This document shows positions 7,092 to 16,256 of a DNA stretch of 29,329 bases, in pieces. The DNA lies in assembly GCA_964419335.1 (NCBI GenBank), contig CAYQOX010000049.1, positions 1-29,329 of the forward strand, read 5' to 3'. Below the pieces are notes generated by a model that saw nothing but the letters and a program-made list of their open reading frames with translations, did no database searches and was not told where the DNA came from. The DNA comes from CAYQOX01 sp964419335. Lineage in GTDB: Bacteria > Hinthialibacterota > Hinthialibacteria > Hinthialibacterales > Hinthialibacteraceae. A program made the translations under genes and the position numbers. Numbering within the stretch: position 1 is the first letter of the stretch; each line of letters opens with the position of its first letter.

Positions 7092-8735
7092 ATGAAAAGA
7101 CTAGACAACAAATGGCTTACCCCTCTCATCTTTCTTTTTATTTTTGCCTGCATTCACCCCTCTTTGACACTAGGACAAGAACCCACAAACTACTCAAGTA
7201 ATCGCTTATTTACCGATGATCTAAGTGATGTCCGAGTGTTTGGTTCCTCTTTTTTCGCAGAGAGAACATCGGAAGATATACAAATGAGTCAAAATAAGCC
7301 GGTTCCCGAGGATTATATTCTTGGACCCGGTGATGAATTTCGTATAAAAGTTCGGGGGATCGTTAATGAAGTATACCAAGTCGAGATCAATTTTCGTGGC
7401 GTTCTTTCCATCGCTAACATCCCCTCTATTTATATAGCCGGCATGTCTCTCAAAGAGGCCCGTGAAGAAATTAAAGAACTCGTTTTAACGAATTATAAAA
7501 ATGTCGATGTTGAAATCGAAATTATCGACCTTAAGAACATTGACGTCATAGTGACCGGGAATGTTCGTAAACCAGGTGTTTATACCATTCGCGGAAATAG
7601 TACATTTCTGGATATCATGTATTTAAGCGGTGGGCCTACCCGATCAGGAACTTTTCGCCGCATCGAATTAAACCGTACCCACATGGACGAAGAAGGCTCC
7701 GGTGAAATAGAACAAAAAATAATTGATCTCTATGACGTATTTATCTACGGGAAACATTCACCCTTCCTCTTACAATCCGGTGATCGCATTAATATCCCTG
7801 AAGTTGGCTACGTGGCCACCATCTTCGGTGAAGTCAAACATCCCGCCCAATATGAATGGTCAGAATCCCTCTCCTTACAGGAACTCGTTAGATTAAGTGG
7901 TGGCTTTACGCCCAACGCAGCCGTCAAACATATCGAAGTCTCGCGTATCCAAGAATTTAACGGTTTTACGTTCTTCAATCTTGATTACACGGATTCCGAA
8001 AGCCAGCAAACCGAAATTCGTGACGGCGATATCATAAAAATTCCCGATGGTATGGAAATTGCCCGTAGAGATAATGTAATCGTTAATATTGACGGTCGTG
8101 TGAATTATCCCGGACGATATATCTTACCCAAAGATTCAACCTTAAGTGATTTAATCGAATCGGCAGGAGGATTAAAAAAAGACGCATTTCTTCCTGGAAC
8201 CAAGATCAGCCGCAGTAGTTTAAAAAGCGATCAGGAAAATGTCCAACAAAAGGTCATCAAAGATCTAGAATCACAAATCATGCGTATTCAAGCCGAATTG
8301 GCCGAAAATGCGGTGCTTAGTGACGATCAAAAACTCCTGATGAAAGCCCAAAGCTTACGACAAAATATCCTTGAATCCCAAGGCAGTCTTCTTTTTGAAG
8401 GACGCTTGATCTTTAATCCCTCCGAGGAAGATCCCTTATTGCATCAAGGTGATAAAGTTCAAATTCCCACGGAACCCAATGTGGTTTCTGTGATTGGGGC
8501 GGTATTTAATTCAGGCTCTTATACTTATCATGAAGACTGGAGCATTGAAAATTACTTAAATCTAGGCGGTGGAACTACCCCATTCGCTGATGAGGAAAAT
8601 ATTTATGTTATCAAATCCTATGGTCACGTGATCTCCTCCAAAAAACAAGAAAGTGATTTTCAGATTGAAAAAGGGGATATCATTGTTGTCCCGATGGAAT
8701 ATCAGCAAATGGTTCCACAAATGGATTTAGATTAA
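7092..8735 (+). CDS. Wza-like polysaccharide export protein with SLBB repeats
   Basis: This is an outer-membrane/periplasmic polysaccharide export protein of 547 residues, longer than E. coli Wza (about 380) because of extra SLBB repeats. It has a signal peptide, a Poly_export domain at about residues 73-155 (PEDYILGPGDEFRIKVRG), and four SLBB-type units recognisable by VTGNVRKPGVYT, IFGEVKHPAQY, IDGRVNYPGRY and IGAVFNSGSY, each followed by an L..GGG-like turn. A charged coiled-coil-like insert lies near residues 375-410. Such proteins form the ring-shaped exit channel for capsule or exopolysaccharide. An in-frame GTG at 7083 is possible, but ATG 7092 has the better, still weak, ribosome site. 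It stands 111 bases after the NusG-like gene and 82 before the Wzz-like gene. Confidence 0.88.
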   Translation: MKRLDNKWLTPLIFLFIFACIHPSLTLGQEPTNYSSNRLFTDDLSDVRVFGSSFFAERTSEDIQMSQNKPVPEDYILGPGDEFRIKVRGIVNEVYQVEINFRGVLSIANIPSIYIAGMSLKEAREEIKELVLTNYKNVDVEIEIIDLKNIDVIVTGNVRKPGVYTIRGNSTFLDIMYLSGGPTRSGTFRRIELNRTHMDEEGSGEIEQKIIDLYDVFIYGKHSPFLLQSGDRINIPEVGYVATIFGEVKHPAQYEWSESLSLQELVRLSGGFTPNAAVKHIEVSRIQEFNGFTFFNLDYTDSESQQTEIRDGDIIKIPDGMEIARRDNVIVNIDGRVNYPGRYILPKDSTLSDLIESAGGLKKDAFLPGTKISRSSLKSDQENVQQKVIKDLESQIMRIQAELAENAVLSDDQKLLMKAQSLRQNILESQGSLLFEGRLIFNPSEEDPLLHQGDKVQIPTEPNVVSVIGAVFNSGSYTYHEDWSIENYLNLGGGTTPFADEENIYVIKSYGHVISSKKQESDFQIEKGDIIVVPMEYQQMVPQMDLD

Positions 8736-8817
8736 AACCCCATACATGCTATACATCATTTATGAAAAAAATGGGGAAAGATTGTCATTTCACTTTAACG
8801 AAATAAGGACGTAAAGC

Positions 8818-10017
8818 ATGAATAATAAATCTCCTGATATCCAAACGCAACAACGTCATCCAGACGAAGATGATTTCTTTATCGACGAGTCTCTCGTTCG
8901 TCTTATGGGAATTTTAATTCCCAAAATGAAATTAATTTTCTTTTTGTCATTTTTGGCTGCCTTGTTTGTTGGTCTCAAACTTTATGTCTTCACACCACGC
9001 ACCTACGTTTGCAAAGCCGTCATCGCCCCCGATATTATGAGGGATTTAAGCACATTCGATTTAGTCCAACTAAAATCTGTGAACAGTGATTTGTCACAAT
9101 TACCTTTTGCTTCTCAACTCTCCCAACTCCAAAGGTTGGCCGAATCAACCCAAGTCAAAAATGGAATCCTGTATGATAATGAAAACGGCTTACGGTTATC
9201 CGAAGTTTTTGATTGCGAAGACCGAAGAGATTGCATGAAAAAATTAAACAACATCTATTCGGTGCGTGAAATTAGAAATGTTGGATTAGAACTTTCAGCA
9301 GAACACACCGATGAAGAACTCGCAGAAGCGATCATCCAAGAATCTGTGGAAAAAACCGATAATTTTTTTCAAAAAGCCATGCAAGCGAAAGCCAAAAAAT
9401 CGATCGAAGAAATCCGTCAATGGATACATGATGTCACTCAAGAAATCCAAGCGGTCTCCAAGGCTTATATCGAATTTGCCTCCAATCACAATATTACGGA
9501 TTTAGAAAGCCAATTCAGCTCGGGAATCTCTCTTATCTCTAAAATCAAAGGAAATATTGTAGAACAAGAATCAAAATTAGCCGAATTGGAACAACGGTAC
9601 GGTGAAAATGCAGCCGAACTACTTCCAATCAAAGGGACGATCCAAGAATACCGAAGAAAATTAACCGATTTGTTACGAGGAACAGAAGAGGATGAGGTTT
9701 TCCCCGCACTTTCCAATTATGATGAATTGAGATTAAAAATCCAAGATTATCAAGACCAATTGCAAATGCTCAGAAACCGGGCAGAACTCTTCAACAAACA
9801 ATTGGCCGCCGCCCAAATCGAAGCCCAAAAGCAAATTCGTACGATCATGATTCTCGATGAACCCTTCACAGAACCTGCATCCAAAGGCACGATCAAATTT
9901 TCTCTACTCACCTTCATAGGTGCATTCTTTTTACTCTGCATTTTCTTCGTAATGAAAGAATACTGGAACATGTTACGAGAAGCGCTCTATGAAAAAACAC
10001 AAAAAGCAACGGCGTAA
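8818..10017 (+). CDS. Wzz-like polysaccharide co-polymerase (chain-length determinant)
   Basis: This 399-residue inner-membrane protein has the topology of polysaccharide co-polymerases. Transmembrane helix 1 is at about residues 36-58, followed by a long periplasmic part rich in coiled coil (about 170-345). The second helix (about 360-382) is preceded by the EPFTEPASKG segment, which matches the proline-containing motif usual there. Wzz proteins set polymer length and interact with the Wza-type exporter, here encoded just upstream. No cytoplasmic tyrosine-kinase domain follows, so this is the Wzz type rather than the fused Wzc type, and no separate kinase is seen. An AAGGACG ribosome site precedes ATG 8818. 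Polymerase, flippase and initiating transferase are not in the window. Confidence 0.8.
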   Translation: MNNKSPDIQTQQRHPDEDDFFIDESLVRLMGILIPKMKLIFFLSFLAALFVGLKLYVFTPRTYVCKAVIAPDIMRDLSTFDLVQLKSVNSDLSQLPFASQLSQLQRLAESTQVKNGILYDNENGLRLSEVFDCEDRRDCMKKLNNIYSVREIRNVGLELSAEHTDEELAEAIIQESVEKTDNFFQKAMQAKAKKSIEEIRQWIHDVTQEIQAVSKAYIEFASNHNITDLESQFSSGISLISKIKGNIVEQESKLAELEQRYGENAAELLPIKGTIQEYRRKLTDLLRGTEEDEVFPALSNYDELRLKIQDYQDQLQMLRNRAELFNKQLAAAQIEAQKQIRTIMILDEPFTEPASKGTIKFSLLTFIGAFFLLCIFFVMKEYWNMLREALYEKTQKATA

Positions 10018-10085
10018 AACAATGCTTCTTTACACAGCCTCTCCCCTTTACACCTAACATGCAGGGTTGCACAACAACATGACGC

Positions 10086-10115
10086 TTCCCAAAGAACATA
10101 CGTTTGTATTATAAT
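10086..10115 (+). promoter_or_regulatory. Candidate promoter for the parvulin gene
   Basis: TTCCCA (10086-10091) and a consensus TATAAT (10110-10115) are 18 bases apart, about 40 bases before ATG 10155. The gene may therefore have its own promoter as well as read-through from the exporter genes. Confidence 0.45.
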
Positions 10116-10154
10116 AATTTTTTAAGATCCATTTTTTAGGTGAAGGAAGAATCG

Positions 10155-11162
10155 ATGATGCGTACAATCCTATTCGCTTTCTTGACGTCACTCATGACAT
10201 TACCCCTACTTCCCACCTTCACCGCGGCGCAAACCAAAGAAACCATTGCCGCCGTGGTGAACAGAGATATCATTCTCACGGGAGAAGTCAACAATCGGCT
10301 TAAATACAATTACGCCAATAAGGAGGAGGATCTTGATTCGCTCTCTTCGGAGGAATTTCAAGAAGAATGGGACAAAACTCTGGATACCATGATCGATGAA
10401 CAATTAATCGATCAAAGAATAAAAAACAATCTCGATCAAGATCAAAGAGATTTTATTGATCAAAAAGTTAATGAAATGGTGAATAACACCATGAGCGAAT
10501 TAAGAAAACAATACAATTCACCTGAGAAAATAGCCCAGTATGAACAACAAAGCGGTCTCTCTTGGGAAGAGACCCGGCGTTACCAACGCTTGTTATATTA
10601 CCGCTATTACCTGGCTAACTATATTCTCCCACGTTTTCTTCCCCAGGATATCACCTCTCCCACCCAAGAAGAGATTGAAGAATTTACGAAAGAAAATCCC
10701 AATGTACAACCCAGCGGGAAATTGACCGTTGCTCATATTCTGCTAAAACTCCCCCGAGGCAATGTCACTCAAGAGGAAGAGCAAGCCGTCTATCAGCGTG
10801 CGCGTGAACTCACCATGCGGGCTCGCTCGGGTGAATCGTTCGAAGAGTTGGTTCAGGAATACTCAGAATCACCGCTCACGCGCGACAAAAAAGGACTTCT
10901 CCCTGAATTTGAGAAAGGTGATTATTATCCCGAATTTGATCAACTTTTCGAACTCGAGGAAGGTGAAATCAGCGATCCCATTCGCACCCCAGTTGGCTAT
11001 CATGTCGTTAAGGTCATCAACAAGAATACGATCGAAGACTTAGTCATGCAAAAGAAGAAACATGAAGCGGTTCAAGAATGGATCAAAGGGCTGCGTGAGA
11101 ATGCAGACATTGAAATTCGTAAAAGCGCAGAACAGCTTTTTGCCGCCAGTCGCCCCTTTTAA
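10155..11162 (+). CDS. Periplasmic parvulin-type peptidyl-prolyl isomerase (SurA/EpsD-like)
   Basis: This is a 335-residue exported foldase. A signal peptide (MMRTILFAFLTSLMTLPLL, cut near FTAAQ) leads into a SurA-N-like helical chaperone region (AAVVNRDIILTGEVNNRL, then a helical pair up to about residue 160). One PPIC rotamase domain follows at about residues 190-290. It carries VAHILLK, the SGESFEELVQEYSES block, and DPIRTPVGYHVVKV, all parvulin landmarks. ATG 10155 is chosen because AAGGAAG (10143-10149) sits five bases before it; an in-frame GTG at 10140 would start inside that site. Parvulins next to exopolysaccharide export genes are known (EpsD), so this one may fold the exporter or other outer-membrane proteins. 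Confidence 0.88.
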   Translation: MMRTILFAFLTSLMTLPLLPTFTAAQTKETIAAVVNRDIILTGEVNNRLKYNYANKEEDLDSLSSEEFQEEWDKTLDTMIDEQLIDQRIKNNLDQDQRDFIDQKVNEMVNNTMSELRKQYNSPEKIAQYEQQSGLSWEETRRYQRLLYYRYYLANYILPRFLPQDITSPTQEEIEEFTKENPNVQPSGKLTVAHILLKLPRGNVTQEEEQAVYQRARELTMRARSGESFEELVQEYSESPLTRDKKGLLPEFEKGDYYPEFDQLFELEEGEISDPIRTPVGYHVVKVINKNTIEDLVMQKKKHEAVQEWIKGLRENADIEIRKSAEQLFAASRPF

Positions 11163-11190
11163 TTCTCAAAAAAACAAATTGAATAAAAGG

Positions 11191-11227
11191 AAATGACGGG
11201 GGTGGCTTCTCTCTTACCCCGTCATTT
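11191..11227. terminator. Hairpin terminator between convergent genes
   Basis: AAATGACGGGG (11191-11201) pairs perfectly with CCCCGTCATTT (11217-11227) over 11 bp with a 15-base loop. It overlaps the last codons and stop of the minus-strand Minf_1886 gene. On the minus strand it is followed by CCTTTTATT, so it serves that gene best. It may also halt the parvulin transcript from the other side. Confidence 0.7.
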
Positions 11228-11576
11228 CTACTTCTTGCGATAATTCCTTTTTGAGATCATACCCTTTATCAAAATCCTCAATACTGTCCTCTTCCGTCTT
11301 TCTCACTTCTCCCATCGAAACAAGGTTAAATACAATGTTGCCCAGATCGCGAGAAGTGCGCACTCCCCATTCTTCCAACACATCCATGGCCAAGGGACCA
11401 AACCGTTCCCGCGCCAACCGGGTCAATCCCACAAGCAGTTCCTGACCTGTAACATGCTTCGCTTTTTGGAAATGATTTTGCGTGTATTTCAATGATTCTA
11501 AAACAAACCAATAAGCCTTAATATTATAACGTTTATCGTTTTCATCGATCCAACGTAAGATTTTGTCTTCTCTCAT
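11214..11576 (-). CDS. Minf_1886 family protein, function unknown
   Basis: This 120-residue soluble protein matches the Minf_1886 family, common in Planctomycetes, Verrucomicrobia and related genomes. Landmarks are KAYWFVLESLKYTQ near the N terminus, HVTGQELLVGLTRLARERFG, MDVLEEWGVR, IVFNLVSMGEVRKTEEDS, and EDF..GYD near the C terminus. The family's function is not established; the fold appears all-helical with no catalytic motif I can recognise. It is alone on the minus strand within the polysaccharide block and has a convincing promoter of its own. AGGTG precedes ATG 11576. It is likely a housekeeping-type gene in this lineage rather than part of the export pathway. Confidence 0.85.
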   Translation of the reverse strand: MREDKILRWIDENDKRYNIKAYWFVLESLKYTQNHFQKAKHVTGQELLVGLTRLARERFGPLAMDVLEEWGVRTSRDLGNIVFNLVSMGEVRKTEEDSIEDFDKGYDLKKELSQEVEMTG

Positions 11577-11643
11577 GGTCCATCACCTATATCCTCGACA
11601 TGACCCTATCTATTACGTTCTCATTCCTATGCCATACAAACAA

Positions 11644-11671
11644 ATTATAAATATTTTTTGTTTTCTCACAA
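11644..11671 (-). promoter_or_regulatory. Candidate promoter of the Minf_1886-family gene
   Basis: On the minus strand, TTGTGA (11671-11666) and a consensus TATAAT (11649-11644) are 16 bases apart, about 67 bases before ATG 11576. The remaining intergenic DNA up to 11863 is AT-rich and holds a TATACT (11783-11788) that might serve the forward glycosyltransferase gene but lacks a clear -35. Confidence 0.52.
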
Positions 11672-11863
11672 TGGTTTAAAGGAAGGTTATACCTCTCCTT
11701 TTTATGAGTTTTTTACCCTTCAATTTTTCATCCTTTTTCCAGACTCTCACCAAGAACCATACGTTAAACCAAGAGTATTTGCTATACTGTAACTATTCTC
11801 ATTAGAGAAAAGAAAAAAACGAACGAGCAAAATGGAACCATTTCGAATCACGACGGTTGCCAA

Positions 11864-12775
11864 ATGAATGAGACTCCATTGAAAGATACAATTGCCAAGG
11901 ATCGCATTCCGCAAGGTTTGTCGGTGATCGTTCCAATTTATAATGAAGCCTTCAACCTCGCTTCATTCATGGAAGAACTGGAAAAATTCTTCTCCACATT
12001 TCAAGAAAATTATGAGATTGTTATTGTAGACGATGGTTCTGATGATGGCACTTCAGAACAACTCGAGTCTTGTTCCTACAAAGTAATTCGACATGAAGTG
12101 AATCTTGGTTATGGCGCCGCGGTCAAAACGGGGATCCGCAACAGCCGCTATGACAAAATTGCGATGCTCGACTCCGATGGCACCTATTCTCCCCAAGAAA
12201 TCGAAACCTTACTTCCGTATCTGAAATACCACGACATGGTCGTGGGTGCACGGACCGGTGAAGAGACTTATCATCCCTTTTTACGTAAACCCGCAAAGTG
12301 GATCATCCGTCATTTTGCTTCCTGGCTGGTTCGCAGACCGATTCCCGATCTCAATTCCGGCCTTCGCTTGTTTCGTCGTGAACCGGTAGAAAAACTTCTC
12401 CAATTGTTACCCGATGGCTTTTCTCTCACCACCACCCTAACCGTCGCTTTTCACGCAAGCGGACGAAAGGTATACTACCAATCCATAAGTTATTTAAAAC
12501 GAGCAGGTCAATCCAAGTTTAGACCCTTGGCGGATACGTGGAACATGATACTTTTAATACTACGGACCGTGGTGTTGATTCGTCCGTTAAATGTATTTTT
12601 ACCCCTTAGTTTCTTCTTGGCGTTTTTGGCGCTTTTAATACTTGTGGTGAGTAAAACCATGATGGAACAATTCATGGATGCCACATTTATCGTTTTAATG
12701 ATGGGCAGCATACAGATGTTTGTCCTCGGCTTAATCGCAGATTTAATTGTAAGGATCAATCTATGGACTCACTAA
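11864..12775 (+). CDS. Family 2 glycosyltransferase, DPM1/polyprenyl-phosphate type
   Basis: This is a 303-residue membrane-attached glycosyltransferase. The GT-A fold opens with LSVIVPIYNEAFNLASFMEE, then VDDGSDDGT (nucleotide binding, about residues 56-64), then AMLDSDGTYSP (DxD-like metal site, about residue 105), and NSGLRLFRR. Two hydrophobic helices close the C terminus (about 237-262 and 270-296). This is the pattern of dolichyl/undecaprenyl-phosphate sugar transferases, which load a sugar onto a lipid carrier. The sugar cannot be told. The start ATG overlaps the stop of an 11-codon reading frame (11832-11867), an ATGA arrangement. Its end overlaps the next gene by 13 bases, so the two are surely co-expressed. 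Confidence 0.87.
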   Translation: MNETPLKDTIAKDRIPQGLSVIVPIYNEAFNLASFMEELEKFFSTFQENYEIVIVDDGSDDGTSEQLESCSYKVIRHEVNLGYGAAVKTGIRNSRYDKIAMLDSDGTYSPQEIETLLPYLKYHDMVVGARTGEETYHPFLRKPAKWIIRHFASWLVRRPIPDLNSGLRLFRREPVEKLLQLLPDGFSLTTTLTVAFHASGRKVYYQSISYLKRAGQSKFRPLADTWNMILLILRTVVLIRPLNVFLPLSFFLAFLALLILVVSKTMMEQFMDATFIVLMMGSIQMFVLGLIADLIVRINLWTH

Positions 12776-14634
12776 AAAAGCATTTTTCCGGGTTACGCAT
12801 CCTTCTCGTCTTTGGCTTCGTCCTTTTTCTCTTCACCTTGGGTTGCGGCAAAAAAAGAGAAATCGATATCCCACGTCCCGACCCGAACGCTGAAGTGGCT
12901 CGTTTTGGAAATATTCTTATTACAACTCAAGACGTTTTGATTGACTTTCAAGAAAGCCATAGTTTTATGGAATTCCTTAATCCCAACCAGGAGATGCTTA
13001 CAAATAGCATCCGTGACATTGCCCAAAAAATGGCCTTTCATCGTCATTTAGCCCAACAGGCTCAACAAAAAGGTTTAGACCAACGCCCTGCTTTTAAGGA
13101 ATATCATAAAGACACCGTTCGAGTCGAACTTTACCAACGCTTAATCATTGATGAAATCCTCCGGAAAATTGAAATCACCGAAAAGGACCTAGAGGAATTT
13201 TACCAAGACCAAAAACGCTCCTTATTCTTAAAGCGGAACACTTCGGATGTATACAAATTACGCGCCATTTATATTTATTTCGGCCCCGATAAACGAAGCC
13301 AAGAAGAAGCCATGGATCTGGCGCAGGAAGCCTATGAAAAACTGGAACAAGGCCAACCATTCGAATCCGTGGCGCGGGAGTATTCAGAAGCCCCTTCAGC
13401 CCCTGTTGATAAACGCGGCAAAGTTAGTGCCATCCCCCCTCATCTCCTTTCTCTGGATTTAGAAAATCGTTTAAGTGAGTTAAAGGATGGAGAATACACG
13501 GAACCTTTTGTCATCGACGATAAAGTGTTTATTTATTACCGTGAAGAATATGTTCCTCCCAAGTACACTCCCTTTGAAGAAGTCCGCGATCAAATTTCCC
13601 AAAGAATTTATCGAGATCGCCGTTCCCAAGGGATTTATGTTTTTTCTCAAGAACTTAAACAAAAATATCAAGCCGAAATTTTCCCTGATTTGCTCACAAA
13701 AAAAGACATTGCTAACGCGACCTCTGTCATTCTCAGTGTTCCCGATGTACATGAATTAACCCTGGAGGAATTCAACAAACTGGCTGAATATAAGGATAAA
13801 ACCACATTAAAAGAAAAAGAAGAGTATTTGGATTTATTGCTAAACGAAGCCGTGTGCTATGCTGAGGCGCTGGAACAAGGTTATAGCCCTGACGAGATTC
13901 AACCCGTCCTCGACTACCACGATGAACAACGATTGGCCACTTTGTATATTCAATCCCAATTCGAGGACGAATCGCTCCCGGAATCAGAGATTAAGCATAT
14001 TTACGAGAATCACTCCCAATACCCCAACATTGAAGAACATATTTTTTATCCCCAACAATTCGACCTCTATCACTTATTTTTCAAAATGGAATACAGCCCC
14101 TTAATGCAACAAGCAGAATTACAAATGAGATTACAATCGGCGCGTTCTCGGGCAGAGAGAGCGAGGGAGTATATGCTCCAAGGGGTTCCCTTTGAAGAAG
14201 TCGTTCAACTCGTCTTGGAAGATCAATCTTCGAAAGTGGAAGGAGGCCATCTCGGCACCATCCCCTTGAAAGAAATGTTACCCGCCGTCAATAGCATCGT
14301 TTCCCGTATGGAACTCGGTCAAATTAGCCAAGTCGAACGAATTCATAGTGATCAGCACCAACGCTATGGTTTTGGTATTTATTATGTGAAAGAGATTCTT
14401 CCCGAAAAACGTATGCCCTATGATGAAGCCAAGCCAACAATCATTAAATTATGGGAAAATGGCAAGTATAATACTGTTAAAAAGAATTTATTGGAAGAAT
14501 TCAATAATTCCCATAAAGAATCCTTGAATGAGGAAATAGTCGAATCCATTATTGAGTATTTACAAACCTTGGCAAAACGTCAGGATTTGCAAGTCGATGT
14601 AGCCCGATATCAAGAGACTCATTTGCAAGACTAA
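12763..14634 (+). CDS. Lipoprotein with two parvulin-like (PpiC) domains
   Basis: This 623-residue lipoprotein has a lipobox (FTLGC, lipidated Cys28) after a hydrophobic signal. A SurA-like helical region follows, then a first PPIC-like domain at about residues 160-275 (LRAIYIYFG, GQPFESVAREYSEAPSA). After a second helical stretch comes a second PPIC-like domain at about 430-550 (LYHLFFKM, GVPFEEVVQLVLEDQSS, GFGIYYVKEI). The two-domain layout resembles a large SurA tethered to a membrane. The second domain is more divergent and may be a chaperone rather than an active isomerase. AAGGA lies seven bases before ATG 12763, inside the glycosyltransferase gene. It is the second parvulin protein of this block. 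Confidence 0.8.
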   Translation: MDSLKKHFSGLRILLVFGFVLFLFTLGCGKKREIDIPRPDPNAEVARFGNILITTQDVLIDFQESHSFMEFLNPNQEMLTNSIRDIAQKMAFHRHLAQQAQQKGLDQRPAFKEYHKDTVRVELYQRLIIDEILRKIEITEKDLEEFYQDQKRSLFLKRNTSDVYKLRAIYIYFGPDKRSQEEAMDLAQEAYEKLEQGQPFESVAREYSEAPSAPVDKRGKVSAIPPHLLSLDLENRLSELKDGEYTEPFVIDDKVFIYYREEYVPPKYTPFEEVRDQISQRIYRDRRSQGIYVFSQELKQKYQAEIFPDLLTKKDIANATSVILSVPDVHELTLEEFNKLAEYKDKTTLKEKEEYLDLLLNEAVCYAEALEQGYSPDEIQPVLDYHDEQRLATLYIQSQFEDESLPESEIKHIYENHSQYPNIEEHIFYPQQFDLYHLFFKMEYSPLMQQAELQMRLQSARSRAERAREYMLQGVPFEEVVQLVLEDQSSKVEGGHLGTIPLKEMLPAVNSIVSRMELGQISQVERIHSDQHQRYGFGIYYVKEILPEKRMPYDEAKPTIIKLWENGKYNTVKKNLLEEFNNSHKESLNEEIVESIIEYLQTLAKRQDLQVDVARYQETHLQD

Positions 14635-14678
14635 AACAATGTTTGAATCGAGAGGCTTACGCAGAAAGAGGTGACTCC

Positions 14679-16124
14679 ATGAGAATTCTCATTGCCGCAT
14701 CGGAAATGACACCTTTCGCGAAAACAGGTGGTTTAGCTGACGTCATCGGCTCTCTGCCTTTTCATTTAAATAATAATGGAGTTGAAGTTGCGGCGGTCTT
14801 ACCAAAATACAAGGGAGTCACTGCAGAAACAGAAGATCTGGGTGAAATCACGATCCCCATCGCTTCTAATCCGGTTTCCGGCCGCATTGAAAAAAGCCAC
14901 GTTCCGAATACAAAGATCCCTGTTTATTTTATTGTCCAGGATCACTATTACCATCGGGACGGAATCTATAACGACCGCGGTGGGGATTTTAGCGATAATT
15001 TAGAACGCTATACCTTTTTCTCTCGGGCAGTGGTCGAAATGGTTAAACGAAAAATGGAAACTCCCGATTTGATCCACACCAACGATTGGCAAACCGGATT
15101 AATCCCTGCCTATTTAAAAACCACTTACAAAAATGATCCAAACTTGAGTCAAATAAAAACTCTATTCACAATCCACAACCTTGCTTATCAAGGCATCTTC
15201 CCCGCGAATTCATTCGCCATCACTGGAATCGATCCCAAATATTTCAACTCGGATGGGTTGGAATTTTATAACCAACTTTGTTTGATCAAAGCCGGTATTG
15301 CCTTTGCAGATTATATCAATACCGTAAGCAAAAAATATGCACAAGAAATCCAGACAGAAGAATTCGGCTGCGGGCTGGAAGGGATTCTACAAACCCGCGG
15401 TGATCACCTAACCGGCATTTTAAACGGAGTTGACTACGACTCCTGGTCTCCCGAACATGATCCCTTAATTGTAAGAAAATATACAGCCATCGATGTCGAG
15501 CCAGGAAAAGCGGACAATAAAGCGGAACTGCTTAAACGCTTCAACTTTCCCACAACAAAAAGTCGCGTCCCCCTCATGGGAGTCGTCTCTCGCTTGGCCA
15601 CCCAAAAAGGATTAGACATCCTCGCGGCCATTGTCCCTGAATTGGTAGAAGAAGGCTCACGTCTTATTATCCTTGGCACCGGCGAACCGCATCTCGAGGA
15701 AATGTTCCGCAGCCTGCAATACAAATTCCCCGCCAATTGTGCCCTATGTAATACCTTTGACAATAAACTCGCCCATTTAATCGAAGCCGGTTCCGATATG
15801 TTCCTTATGCCCTCGCGTTATGAACCTTGTGGCTTGAACCAATTGTACTCACTGCGCTACGGTACCATCCCCGTAGTACGTAACACAGGAGGGTTAGCCG
15901 ATACGATTCAAGACATCGATCAAAACCCCAATGGCAATGGTTTTGTTTTTCAAAATCCTGATCCCGGTGATTTGCTTGAAGCCTGTTTGCGTGCTATTCG
16001 CTTATACCATAATACTCCCGCATGGCTCAATCTTGTTCAACGCGCAATGAGCCAGGATTTCTCCTGGGATCGATCCGCCAAGGAATACAAAGCCTTATAT
16101 AAAAAAATACTCACTCTCTCATAA
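14679..16124 (+). CDS. glgA: Glycogen synthase (ADP-glucose type)
   Basis: This is a 481-residue GT5 enzyme, the normal length (E. coli GlgA is 477). It transfers glucose from ADP-glucose to growing alpha-1,4-glucan chains in the cytoplasm. The N-terminal MRILIAASEMTPFAKTGGLADV contains the KTGGL nucleotide-sugar loop. HTNDWQTGLIP and TIHNLAYQG are standard GT5 blocks. The C-terminal domain has GVVSRLATQKGLDIL, and the acceptor region has PSRYEPCGLNQLYSLRYG followed by NTGGLADTI. The frame is open to a TTG at 14643, but ATG 14679 has AAAGAGGTG just before it and begins exactly at the conserved N terminus. A GH57 enzyme follows, giving a storage-glucan pair. Confidence 0.95.
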   Translation: MRILIAASEMTPFAKTGGLADVIGSLPFHLNNNGVEVAAVLPKYKGVTAETEDLGEITIPIASNPVSGRIEKSHVPNTKIPVYFIVQDHYYHRDGIYNDRGGDFSDNLERYTFFSRAVVEMVKRKMETPDLIHTNDWQTGLIPAYLKTTYKNDPNLSQIKTLFTIHNLAYQGIFPANSFAITGIDPKYFNSDGLEFYNQLCLIKAGIAFADYINTVSKKYAQEIQTEEFGCGLEGILQTRGDHLTGILNGVDYDSWSPEHDPLIVRKYTAIDVEPGKADNKAELLKRFNFPTTKSRVPLMGVVSRLATQKGLDILAAIVPELVEEGSRLIILGTGEPHLEEMFRSLQYKFPANCALCNTFDNKLAHLIEAGSDMFLMPSRYEPCGLNQLYSLRYGTIPVVRNTGGLADTIQDIDQNPNGNGFVFQNPDPGDLLEACLRAIRLYHNTPAWLNLVQRAMSQDFSWDRSAKEYKALYKKILTLS

Positions 16125-16256
16125 GGTTCGAGGCGATTGGACTCTTTCTTTCATTCATTCTTGTATCATGAAATGAGTCGTCTCCATCACCAATGAACTC
16201 ATAGTATTGAAATCGACTCAGAGCGGAGGGGATACGAATAAAACAGGAGAACATTC

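Noticed and set aside
8738..8776. CCCCAT/ATGGGG inverted repeat between the Wza- and Wzz-like genes as a terminator
   Set aside because: A six-bp stem with a 27-base loop and no T-run is too weak, and the genes are likely co-transcribed.
13480..13759. Opposed 90-codon frames on both strands inside the parvulin lipoprotein gene
   Set aside because: Both are shadows of the real frame; neither has a start signal or recognisable domain.
15434..15763. 109-codon minus-strand frame inside glgA
   Set aside because: It is antisense to the conserved C-terminal domain of glycogen synthase and low in plausible protein features.
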